A stretch of DNA of 6,169 nucleotides. Origin: Lawsonibacter sp. (GTDB lineage: Bacteria > Bacillota > Clostridia > Oscillospirales > Oscillospiraceae). The position numbers were made by a program, and so were the translations under genes. This document shows, piece by piece, positions 1 through 5,414 of this stretch; within the stretch, counting starts at the first letter, position 1; each line of letters starts with the position of its first letter. Under the pieces are notes generated by a model. The model worked only from the letters and a program-made list of their open reading frames with translations, was not told the DNA's origin and did no database searches. The stretch covers positions 1-6,169 of the forward strand of contig JAAWCR010000207.1 of assembly GCA_022793355.1 (NCBI GenBank). Reading direction: 5' to 3'.

Positions 1-36
1 AATAATTGATTTTATCCCTGTAGGGGCCGACCCATC

Positions 37-199
37 CCGACCGTGAGCCCAGCGCAAGCGGGTCACGGTCGGAGAGGAGGAGCAGCGAAATGAGTGAGCT
101 TTCGGCCAAGGCCGGAAGCGAGCGATATGGAGCTTGCTCCGACGAGCGTATGTAACGTTCCGCTTAATGAACGAATTTAACCGGATCTCGCCACGCGAG
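37..199 (+). other. Hairpin-rich leader upstream of rplQ
   Basis: Five inverted repeats follow one another in front of rplQ. The first (37-50 with 60-72) has about 13 pairs with one bulged G and can be capped by a GCAA tetraloop at 54-57. The second (98-107 with 110-119) is a 9-10 bp GC-rich stem with one G-T pair. The others are GGAGC-TT-GCTCC (129-140), CGTTC/GAACG (156-160 with 169-173) and CTCGC/GCGAG (187-191 with 195-199). The last ends five bases before the rplQ ribosome binding site. No recognisable end of rpoA, the usual upstream neighbour of rplQ, is visible in the first 36 bases. The block could be a structured mRNA leader, a processing region or an inserted REP-like repeat; I do not recognise a named RNA family. 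Confidence 0.55.
90..155 (+). CDS. Possible 21-aa leader ORF upstream of rplQ
   Basis: An ATG at 90 opens a 21-codon frame ending in TAA at 153-155. GGAGG at 76-80 lies nine bases upstream, a good ribosome binding site distance. The peptide (begins MSELSAKAG, ends CSDERM) is hydrophilic and resembles no family I know. Two strong hairpins lie inside the frame, so the codons may simply follow from a palindromic repeat. A translated leader could change how the hairpins fold before rplQ, but nothing here proves translation. Confidence 0.2.
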   Translation: MSELSAKAGSERYGACSDERM

Positions 200-217
200 G
201 TCGAAGGAGTGTTTACC

Positions 218-562
218 ATGTCTCAGAAGAACCGTAAGCTGGGCCGTACCAGCGACCAGCGCCGGGCCATGCTCCGCGCCATGGTCACCTATCTGCTGGA
301 AAACGGCCAGATTAAAACCACCGTCACCCGCGCCAAGGAAGTAGCTCCCGTGGCCGAGAAGATGATTACCTTGGCGAAGGACAATACTCTGGCCTCCTAC
401 CGGCAGGCTTTGTCCTACATCACCAAGGAGGATGTGGCCAACAAGCTGTTTAAGGAGATTGGCCCCAAGTATGCCGACCGCAACGGCGGCTACACCCGCG
501 TCGTTCGCATCGGCCCCCGCCGGGGCGACGCCGCTGAGATGGCCATCATTCAGCTGGTATAA
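218..562 (+). CDS. rplQ: 50S ribosomal protein L17
   Basis: This encodes a 114-aa ribosomal protein L17 of the short bacterial type, a large-subunit protein lying near the peptide exit tunnel. The N-terminal hallmark is present (residues 1-20, SQKNRKLGRTSDQRRAM), followed by the helical core with the conserved NGQIKTT stretch and the usual C-terminal GGYTRVVRIGPRRGDAAEMA segment. Start choice: the frame stays open back to 134, but the ATG at 218 has AGGAG at 205-209 (8-nt spacing) and gives the family's normal N-terminus; the extra 28 residues would be foreign to L17. In most bacteria rplQ ends the ribosomal-protein operon just after rpoA, and here too a strong terminator follows directly. 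No promoter of its own is evident, so it is probably co-transcribed from upstream through the hairpin-rich leader. Confidence 0.97.
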   Translation: MSQKNRKLGRTSDQRRAMLRAMVTYLLENGQIKTTVTRAKEVAPVAEKMITLAKDNTLASYRQALSYITKEDVANKLFKEIGPKYADRNGGYTRVVRIGPRRGDAAEMAIIQLV

Positions 563-564
563 TG

Positions 565-597
565 AAAAAATCCCGTCCGATTGGACGGGATTTTTTT
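565..597. terminator. Bidirectional rho-independent terminator (rplQ / DtxR-type gene)
   Basis: A perfect 8-bp stem (571-578 with 583-590) closes a GATT loop. It has an A tract at 565-570 and a T tract at 591-597, so it reads as an intrinsic terminator on both strands. It starts two bases after the rplQ stop, and the last T and following bases overlap the stop codon of the convergent regulator at 596-598. Confidence 0.93.
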
Positions 598-967
598 ATG
601 GTTTCAAGCGCTCCACATAGGCCATTATCCTTTCAAAGCTCTCGTCGCTTAAGTCGTGCTCCATTTTGCAGGCGTCGGCGGAGGCCGCACCCTCGCTCAC
701 GCCAAGAAGCATCAAAAACCGGGTCAGCAGCTTGTGCCGACTGTAGATGCGCTGGGCAATCTCCTCTCCAGGCGGGAGGAGGGTGATGAAACCGTCGCTA
801 TCCATCTCAATATAGCCGTTCTCCCGGAATCGCTTCATCGCCACACTGACGCTGGGCTTGGTAAGCTCCAGCTGGTGGACCACATCAATGGAGCGTACTG
901 CCCCCAGGCGCTCCCGCAGAATCAGGATCGCCTCCAGATAGTCTTCCGCCGATTCATGAATATTCAT
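596..967 (-). CDS. DtxR/MntR-family metal-dependent transcriptional repressor
   Basis: This is a 123-aa metal-sensing repressor that should bind operator DNA as a dimer when loaded with Fe2+ or Mn2+. It has an N-terminal winged helix-turn-helix (about residues 5-66, recognition helix near TKPSVSVAMKRF, 36-47) and a short dimerisation/metal-binding domain (67-123). It lacks the SH3-like third domain of DtxR, as MntR does. By comparison with remembered family members, metal ligands would be D9, E12, H78, C100, E103 and H104 (segment DACKMEH). D9/E12 look MntR-like while C100 matches the Cys of iron sensors DtxR/IdeR. The ATG at 965-967 has an excellent AGGAGGA site (977-983) nine bases upstream. 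The gene is convergent with rplQ. On the far side of its upstream region is a broken FeoB-associated gene, which fits a role in iron control; the specific metal is unproven. Confidence 0.9.
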   Translation of the reverse strand: MNIHESAEDYLEAILILRERLGAVRSIDVVHQLELTKPSVSVAMKRFRENGYIEMDSDGFITLLPPGEEIAQRIYSRHKLLTRFLMLLGVSEGAASADACKMEHDLSDESFERIMAYVERLKP

Positions 968-990
968 AGCCTACAGTCCTCCTGCTGAAA

Positions 991-1019
991 AGTTTATCAC
1001 ATGCAAGACCAAAAAGCAA
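991..1019 (-). promoter_or_regulatory. Weak candidate promoter for the DtxR-type gene
   Basis: On the minus strand TTGCTT (1014-1019) and TAAACT (991-996) are separated by exactly 17 bases. Transcription would start near 984, at the edge of the ribosome binding site (977-983), giving a very short leader. The match to sigma-A consensus is moderate, so this is tentative. No clear DtxR operator was seen around it. Confidence 0.3.
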
Positions 1020-1055
1020 GAAATTTGGCACCCCTCTTGAAAATCGGTTGTAGTA

Positions 1056-1222
1056 TTAGGGCTTGTTTGAAACAGGTCAACATGCCCAAACGCCGGCTCT
1101 TTTTCCACCATGCTTTGCCAATTTTCCTTGAACTACATCCAGTATTCCTGCGTCAAATTGGCTTCGTCTGGCGAAAGAATTTCTCGTCGTCGGGCACAGT
1201 TCTATTTTTAAACAGTGCTTAA
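1056..1222. repeat. MITE-like long imperfect palindrome
   Basis: About 167 bases form one long imperfect inverted repeat. Corresponding blocks from the outside inward are the TGTTT-containing ends (5' end near 1056-1075, 3' end near 1205-1222), TGCCC (1083-1087) with GGGCA (1192-1196), a pyrimidine-rich block ending in CCACCA or CGCCA on the two arms, and GCCAATTT (1117-1124) with AAATTGGC (1155-1162). The apex folds as GAACTAC/GTATTC (1130-1136 with 1142-1147) with one bulge. It carries no convincing gene: the 73-codon frame that crosses it is made of palindrome sequence. Terminal palindromy, small size, intergenic position and lower GC than its surroundings suggest a non-autonomous mobile repeat. 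I cannot name the parent transposase, and a target-site duplication is not clear. Confidence 0.6.
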
Positions 1223-1311
1223 ACTCATCTCACCACTCGGTTAAATATAGCTAATTATTTGGCCGGCCAACCGGAACGCGGACGGTCTTTCCGAAGAAAG
1301 GAATGAATGCT
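1223..1311 (+). other. AT-rich region upstream of the FeoB-associated remnant
   Basis: This 89-base stretch starts AT-rich (1240-1260), then has a perfect 12-bp palindrome TTGGCCGGCCAA (1259-1270). It ends with AAAGGA (1297-1302), the likely ribosome binding site for the ATG at 1312. It should hold the promoter of the following small gene, but I see no good -35/-10 pair, and no clear Fur or DtxR box. Confidence 0.35.
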
Positions 1312-1446
1312 ATGGCATTGGGAGAAATTATGGTCGTGCTGGCTCTGGCCTGCGCGGCGGGGCTGGCGGTCCGCCCCCTATGAAGGAGACGCAAAACCGG
1401 CGGGCATTGCTGTGGTGATTGCGGCCAATCCGGCTACTATAAATAG
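1312..1446 (+). pseudogene. FeoB-associated Cys-rich membrane protein, interrupted by in-frame TGA
   Basis: Reading from the ATG at 1312, 23 codons give a small hydrophobic segment (MALGEIMVVLALACAAGLAV then RPL). TGA follows at 1381-1383. The same frame then continues with RRRKTGGHCCGDCGQSGYYK and stops at TAG (1444-1446). One N-terminal membrane helix, a basic junction and a Gly-rich C-x-x-C type tail (CCGDC) over 44 codons is the plan of FeoB-associated Cys-rich membrane proteins, small partners encoded near the ferrous-iron transporter FeoB. The stop sits where a residue such as Trp would be expected (TGG to TGA is one change). A ribosome binding site (AAAGGA, 1297-1302) is intact. Options are a recent pseudogene, a sequencing error or UGA readthrough; no SECIS-like hairpin is evident just after the UGA. 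feoA and feoB are not in the window. Confidence 0.6.
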
Positions 1447-1453
1447 AGCGACC

Positions 1454-1473
1454 GGCCCCTGGAGGGGCTAGTT
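1454..1473 (+). terminator. Weak terminator-like hairpin after the FeoB-associated remnant
   Basis: GCCCCT (1455-1460) pairs with AGGGGC (1463-1468), eight bases after the TAG at 1446. The downstream T run is short (GTTTCCC), and the tight GG loop would need one pair opened. It could be a weak terminator or simply a stable 3' end. Confidence 0.35.
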
Positions 1474-1557
1474 TCCCGTTCCGCAGATGGAATTCCCGTC
1501 CACACAACAGGCAAAGGTTCTTTTCAGCGCTCCAACGATAAAAAAGCAGAATTGTGG

Positions 1558-1586
1558 TTGACGCAGACGGATTTTTATGGTAAAAG
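1558..1586 (+). promoter_or_regulatory. Sigma-A-type promoter for the Na/Pi cotransporter gene
   Basis: TTGACG (1558-1563) and TAAAAG (1581-1586) are separated by exactly 17 bases, and a TGG directly before the -10 (1578-1580) fits an extended -10 element. Transcription would start near 1593. This lies after the upstream in-frame ATG at 1591, supporting translation from 1633 instead. No Pho box was recognised. Confidence 0.7.
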
Positions 1587-1632
1587 TAAAATGGGGAAGA
1601 TTTGGGAAAGCTTTATCAAAGGAGAGCTAGAT

Positions 1633-3276
1633 ATGAAATTTTTGGAATTACTGGGCGTCTTTGGCGGCCTGGCACTGTTCCTCCATGGCATGCAGATGAT
1701 GAGCTCCGGGTTGGAGGCCGCCGCCGGCAGCCGGATGAAATCCATTCTGGAACGGCTGACCGCCAACCGATTTATGGGTGTGCTGGTGGGGGCACTGATC
1801 ACTGCCGCTGTCCAATCCTCCTCCGCTACCACCGTTATGGTGGTGGGCTTTGTCAACGCGGGGATGATGACCCTGAACCAAGCCGTTTGGCTCATTATGG
1901 GGGCCAACGTGGGCACCACGATTACTGGGCTGCTCATCGCCCTGGATGTGGGGGCGCTGGCCCCGGTGGTGGCCTTCGCCGGCGTATTCCTGATGGTCTT
2001 CGTCAAGGAGGCCAGGTTACAACATATTGGGCAGATTATGGCCGGTTTGGGCATCCTCTTCATTGGTATGGACACTATGAGCGCCGCTATGGCCCCCCTG
2101 CGGGAGCTCCCCGCTTTCATACAGCTGATGTCTACCCTGTCCAACCCCGTGCTGGGTATCCTCTTCGGCGCGCTGTTCACCGCCCTGATTCAGTCCTCCT
2201 CCGCCTCGGTGGGTATCCTGCAAACTCTGGCGGCAGGGGGGATTATCCAGTTCTCAGGGGCCGTCTTTGTGCTGTTCGGCCAGAATATCGGCACCTGCAT
2301 CACCGCAGTTCTGGCCTCGCTGGGCGCCAGCCGGGGCGCCAAACGGGCTACCTGCATCCACCTCCTGTTCAACGTAATCGGCACCGTATTCTTCACCGTC
2401 GTAGTGCTGCTGTTCCCGGTTACCGGGCTGATTGAGTCGCTGGTGCCAAGCCCCAAGGCGCAAATCGCCGCCATGCACCTTGTTTTCAATCTGGTCACCA
2501 CCGCGCTGCTCCTACCCCTAGGGGACTGGCTGGCCGCGCTGTCCACCCGGCTGCTGCCCGACCGTGAGGAGCATTCCAGCGGTTCGGAAATGCGTCTGGC
2601 CTACCTCACCCCTGTCACCGCCGGCGGCAAGGACGGCGGCTTGGGCGTGTCCGCCATCGTGGTGGACCAGCTGCGCAACGAGCTGCGCCGTATGCTGGAA
2701 ATGGCCCGGCAAAATGTGGAAACCAGCTTTAAAACCGTTATGGAACGGGACACCGCCCCCCTGGATCGGGTGGAACAGCGGGAGGAGTATATTGACTATC
2801 TGAACCGGGAGATCTCCCGCTACGTCTCCCGGATGATTGCCATTGAGACCAACGAGGCGGGCTCTCGGACGGTGAGCAGCTTTTTCGCCATCTCAGGCAA
2901 CATCGAGCGTATCGGCGACCACGCGGACAATTTGGCCGGCTACACCAAACTGCTGACGGAAAAGGATATCTCCTTCTCCGCCGCCGCACAGGAGGAAATC
3001 CGGCAGATGCGGGACGTCACCCTGCGGGCTGTGTCCGCGCTGCTGTCCAGCGAGGCCGGGGATACGCAGTGGCTGTCCCGGGTAGCTCAGCTGGAACAGC
3101 GCATCGACGATATGACCAGCGACTTCCGGCGGGAACAGCTGGGCCGCATGAGAACCGGCGTCTGCTCCGATGAGGCCTGTATCCTGTTCTCCGAACTGCT
3201 TACCGACTTTGAGCGTATCGGCGACCACGTCCTCAACATCGCAGAGGAGCTGACCAAGGCCCGGACCGCGCTGTGA
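1633..3276 (+). CDS. Na+/phosphate cotransporter family protein with C-terminal PhoU domain
   Basis: This 547-aa integral membrane protein is of the NptA/YjbB type, predicted to move inorganic phosphate with sodium; bacterial YjbB-like members have been linked to phosphate export. The membrane part (about 1-305) holds the inverted duplicated signature of the family: QSSSATT (61-67) with GANVGTT (90-96), and QSSSASV (187-193) with GQNIGTC (216-222). The cytoplasmic part (about 340-547) is a helical PhoU-like domain with two copies of the ERIGDH motif (425-430 and 527-532), as expected for the two PhoU repeats and their metal sites. Start: ATG 1633 has AGGAG at 1620-1624 (8-nt spacing). The frame is open back to 1552, but the extra residues are polar and lie at or before the predicted transcription start. 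It is a single-gene unit ending at tandem terminators. All signature motifs are intact. Confidence 0.95.
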   Translation: MKFLELLGVFGGLALFLHGMQMMSSGLEAAAGSRMKSILERLTANRFMGVLVGALITAAVQSSSATTVMVVGFVNAGMMTLNQAVWLIMGANVGTTITGLLIALDVGALAPVVAFAGVFLMVFVKEARLQHIGQIMAGLGILFIGMDTMSAAMAPLRELPAFIQLMSTLSNPVLGILFGALFTALIQSSSASVGILQTLAAGGIIQFSGAVFVLFGQNIGTCITAVLASLGASRGAKRATCIHLLFNVIGTVFFTVVVLLFPVTGLIESLVPSPKAQIAAMHLVFNLVTTALLLPLGDWLAALSTRLLPDREEHSSGSEMRLAYLTPVTAGGKDGGLGVSAIVVDQLRNELRRMLEMARQNVETSFKTVMERDTAPLDRVEQREEYIDYLNREISRYVSRMIAIETNEAGSRTVSSFFAISGNIERIGDHADNLAGYTKLLTEKDISFSAAAQEEIRQMRDVTLRAVSALLSSEAGDTQWLSRVAQLEQRIDDMTSDFRREQLGRMRTGVCSDEACILFSELLTDFERIGDHVLNIAEELTKARTAL

Positions 3277-3334
3277 TACGGGGCCGCAGCGACAGCTTGG
3301 TCCCACCTTGGGGGTCCGCATATTTGATTTCTCC

Positions 3335-3378
3335 AAAAAATCCGCCAATCCCTTGTGGTACAAGGAATTGGCGGATTT
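3335..3378. terminator. Long-stem terminator between convergent genes, strongest on the minus strand
   Basis: A 12-bp stem (3338-3349 with 3367-3378), one C-A mismatch and six more pairs (3351-3356 with 3360-3365) close a three-base loop. The A run at 3335-3340 gives a U6 tail on the minus strand, so this is a good terminator for the M23 hydrolase transcript about 170 bases after that gene's stop. On the plus strand the tail is only TTTCCATATTTT, so it is weaker for the transporter mRNA. Confidence 0.85.
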
Positions 3379-3394
3379 CCATATTTTGGGCCGT

Positions 3395-3434
3395 CTGCCA
3401 GTTTTACTTTTTTACATGGAAACAGGCAGTTTTT
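3395..3434 (+). terminator. Second, plus-strand terminator for the Na/Pi gene
   Basis: CTGCC (3395-3399) pairs with GGCAG (3425-3429). An A-A mismatch and four more pairs follow (GTTT 3401-3404 with AAAC 3420-3423), and the hairpin is directly followed by TTTTT (3430-3434). It backs up the hairpin at 3335-3378 on the plus strand. The loop is large, so it is only moderately convincing. Confidence 0.5.
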
Positions 3435-3547
3435 CAGGGGTCTACATCGTTAACGATTCCGACAATCCTCTGACTGCCGGCGAGATTGAGCAGACTGCGA
3501 TTTCAGGATAGAAATCAAAGCTTTCCCGGGACGGGTGTTAAGGCCGG

Positions 3548-5110
3548 TTATCTCAGGTAGCTCAGGGGGTTAACCGCCGTGTTATTGACCCGGACCTCAA
3601 AGTGGCAGTGGACGCCGGAGGAATTGCCGGTGCTGCCCGCCCGGGCCACCACCTGGCCCTGATAGACCTTCTGGCCTACAGAGACCACAAGGCTGGAGTT
3701 GTGGGCGTAGTAGGTCTTGATCCCGTTGTCGTGGGTGATGATCACCAGGTTGCCGTAGCTGCCCTGCCAGCCCGCGAAGGTGACAGTACCGCCGTCTGCG
3801 GCCTTGATGCCCTCGCCATAGCTGGCGTGGATATCCAGGCCGGAGTGGTAGTCGTACCGGCCCCACAGGTTGCGCCCGCCGAAGTGGGAATTGATGCGGC
3901 GGCTGCTGGTGGGCCAGATAAAGTAGCCCTTGGAGGCGGTCTTAGGCTTCTCCTTGGTCCCGACGGCCTTCACTGTGGTGGTGGGCTCCCGCAGGGTGGT
4001 GGTGTCGGTGACGCTGCGGTCCCGCTCATAGCCGTTGATATAAACCACATCGGCCTCCACCCGGGCCTCTCCCTCCTCGCCCTGGGTGAGGATTTTGGAG
4101 TCCCCCTTATACATGGAGTCGTCGTCTACCGTCTCCACCGGGCACTCAATGGCCTGGGTATACACCACATGCTCGGTGGTCTGGACGGACAGGGTTGGGA
4201 TGATCTCTTTCACGTTGAGCACGTCCCCCACCATCAGCCGGTTGATATCGGCCTCGGGGTTGAGGGCCATAAGGTCGCTGAGGGACATATCGTTGGCGTA
4301 GGCAATGCCGTTGTAGGTGTCGCCCTTGACCACGGTGTAGGTGGTCTCGCCAGTGGTGTTGGCCTTCAGGGCCTCCTCCACGTCGGACACGGGCATCAGG
4401 TTGTCCACGGCATAGACCGGCTCCACGGACAGGTCCTCCACAAACCCTGATGCGGTGGTGGCTTCGGTGACATACTCGGCCTTGATACCGTCCAACATGC
4501 TTGTGAGGGCCTTTTCGTCCTTCACCACCCCAATCACCCGCCCATCTACCGACACCTGGTAGGCCCGCAGCTGGTCGCTGACCTCGTTGAGCTGGCCGTA
4601 AAAGTAGTTGCGGATCTCCTGCTCCCCGTTCAGGTCGGTTTTCAGCGTGAGGGTGAAATCATAGTCGATGCTGCCGTCCACCTGGTACTGGTAGCCCAGC
4701 AGCTCGGTGCCCTGGGTCTCTACGGTGCGGATGGCCTGGTCCACCACACTCTGGTCAGCCACCACCCCCACCTCATGGCCGTCTACAATGACGGCGTAGC
4801 TGGTGGAGTACAAGGTGGTCAGGGTGAGGGCAGTGCCTAGCGCGCCGGCCACCAGCAGAAAGGAAATGGGCCCCACCGCCAGGGTGCCCGCCGACGCCCC
4901 GTGGAGCAGATGGGCCCAGCGCCGGAAGTGGATGCGGCTCCACTCCCCAAAGGCCTTGAAATAGAGCCTGGCCTCCTGGCCCCAGTTCCGGCTTTCGGGG
5001 GCGGGCTCCGGCGGGGCGGGGGGATTCGGGATATCGGCGGGACGCTCCGCCCGCTGTGTCGCCCGGCGCTGGGACTGGGTCTCAGACGCCGGTTTCTTTG
5101 CTTCTTCCAT
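3548..5110 (-). CDS. Membrane-anchored LysM-G5-M23 peptidoglycan endopeptidase
   Basis: This 520-aa cell-wall hydrolase has these parts in order: a cytosolic Pro-rich, charged tail (1-77); one transmembrane helix (about 78-104); an extracytoplasmic region with two similar short units (VIVDGHEVGVVAD, 107-119, and VSVDGRVIGVVKD, 186-198); a LysM domain (about 257-302, starting TYTVVKGDT); a G5 domain (about 308-384); and a C-terminal M23 zinc metallopeptidase domain (about 395-520). Catalytic residues are intact: H422 and D426 (HSGLD), H470 (YYAH), and H501/H503 (HCH). It should cut peptide cross-links in peptidoglycan outside the membrane, with LysM and probably G5 binding the wall. Start: ATG at 5108-5110 has GAGG seven bases upstream. 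An in-frame GTG at 5188 has no ribosome binding site. It is a monocistronic unit with its own promoter and a WalR-like box. Confidence 0.94.
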   Translation of the reverse strand: MEEAKKPASETQSQRRATQRAERPADIPNPPAPPEPAPESRNWGQEARLYFKAFGEWSRIHFRRWAHLLHGASAGTLAVGPISFLLVAGALGTALTLTTLYSTSYAVIVDGHEVGVVADQSVVDQAIRTVETQGTELLGYQYQVDGSIDYDFTLTLKTDLNGEQEIRNYFYGQLNEVSDQLRAYQVSVDGRVIGVVKDEKALTSMLDGIKAEYVTEATTASGFVEDLSVEPVYAVDNLMPVSDVEEALKANTTGETTYTVVKGDTYNGIAYANDMSLSDLMALNPEADINRLMVGDVLNVKEIIPTLSVQTTEHVVYTQAIECPVETVDDDSMYKGDSKILTQGEEGEARVEADVVYINGYERDRSVTDTTTLREPTTTVKAVGTKEKPKTASKGYFIWPTSSRRINSHFGGRNLWGRYDYHSGLDIHASYGEGIKAADGGTVTFAGWQGSYGNLVIITHDNGIKTYYAHNSSLVVSVGQKVYQGQVVARAGSTGNSSGVHCHFEVRVNNTAVNPLSYLR

Positions 5111-5142
5111 GGTAATACCTCGCTTGCAGTGGAAAACTGGGA

Positions 5143-5201
5143 ACCTGTATGGACCGATCCGGACGCCCCTTGGGCGGAGGATTTCCACACGGAATACAGG
5201 T
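5143..5201 (-). other. Structured element in the 5' leader of the M23 hydrolase mRNA
   Basis: In the predicted 132-nt leader, eight perfectly complementary bases (5143-5150 with 5194-5201) close a region holding ATCC/GGAT (5157-5160 with 5179-5182) and a CGCCC-CTT-GGGCG hairpin (5164-5176). The nested stems suggest a folded RNA domain about 33 bases before the start codon. It does not match the c-di-AMP (ydaO), c-di-GMP or other riboswitch consensus that I can recall, so I leave it unnamed. Confidence 0.4.
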
Positions 5202-5229
5202 CCTGAAAAATGACAATTGTGAAATAAGA

Positions 5230-5246
5230 GTTACAAAATGGTAACA
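5230..5246 (-). promoter_or_regulatory. WalR (YycF)-type box over the start site of the M23 gene
   Basis: On the minus strand the sequence is TGTTAC-CATTT-TGTAAC, an exact fit to the WalR direct-repeat consensus TGTWAH-N5-TGTWAH known from Bacillus and Staphylococcus. It begins three bases past the -10 and covers the predicted +1. WalRK controls autolysins and other wall hydrolases, matching the gene it precedes. A site downstream of the -10 would favour repression; that, and the presence of a WalR in this organism, are inference. Confidence 0.6.
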
Positions 5247-5248
5247 AC

Positions 5249-5277
5249 ACTATACACAGTTTCCCCGCCTACGTCAA
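5249..5277 (-). promoter_or_regulatory. Sigma-A promoter for the M23 hydrolase gene
   Basis: On the minus strand TTGACG (5272-5277) and TATAGT (5249-5254) are exactly 17 bases apart, five of six consensus matches in each box. Transcription should start near 5242, leaving a leader of about 132 bases. Confidence 0.85.
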
Positions 5278-5320
5278 CCCCCTTTCTGCAAGGAAGTTGA
5301 AAACTTTTTGTAAAAAGTGT

Positions 5321-5356
5321 AAAAAAAGAGAACGCCGCAGACAAGCCGCAACGTTC
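5321..5356 (-). terminator. Terminator of the small membrane protein gene
   Basis: On the minus strand a nine-pair stem (5348-5356 with 5330-5338, including two T-G pairs) is followed two bases later by seven T (5327-5321). On the plus strand the two T-G pairs become C-A mismatches, so the hairpin is built for the minus strand. It sits about 60 bases after the stop of the 101-aa gene and insulates the M23 promoter. Confidence 0.8.
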
Positions 5357-5414
5357 TTTTTGTAAATTGTGCCGAATTCGACAGAGGGCCCAAGATATTG
5401 TGCCGGCTCCGCAG

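Noticed and set aside
1..36. 3' end of rpoA
   Set aside because: A TGA is present at 8-10, but there are too few codons to recognise the RNA polymerase alpha C-terminus.
134..217. Upstream extension of the rplQ frame by 28 residues
   Set aside because: No ribosome binding site at 134; the extension is foreign to L17, and the ATG at 218 has an excellent site and the family N-terminus.
1001..1222. 73-codon plus-strand ORF
   Set aside because: It is formed almost wholly from the palindromic repeat, has no ribosome binding site and resembles no protein family.
1381..1383. TGA as a selenocysteine codon
   Set aside because: No clear stem-loop of the bacterial SECIS type follows, and the position is the basic junction after the membrane helix, not a redox motif.
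1552..1632. N-terminal extension of the Na/Pi cotransporter
   Set aside because: The extension is polar, includes the -35/-10 promoter region and precedes the predicted transcription start; ATG 1633 has AGGAG at the right distance.
3308..3511. 67-codon plus-strand ORF after the transporter gene
   Set aside because: It would use a TTG start without a ribosome binding site and runs through both terminator hairpins; amino acid content is not absurd, so a decayed gene cannot be fully excluded.
3602..4450. 282-codon plus-strand ORF opposite the M23 gene
   Set aside because: It is the antisense shadow of a GC-rich gene; its Gly/Val/His/Asp-rich composition is typical of such frames, and the minus strand encodes clear LysM, G5 and M23 domains.
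5111..5188. Upstream GTG start for the M23 protein
   Set aside because: No ribosome binding site, and the region instead forms a structured leader; ATG 5110 has GAGG seven bases upstream.
5309..5323. TGTAAA-AAG-TGTAAA direct repeat as a second WalR or PhoP site
   Set aside because: The repeat period is 9 bases rather than 11, the orientation is opposite to the gene, and it sits in an A-rich run beside the terminator tail.
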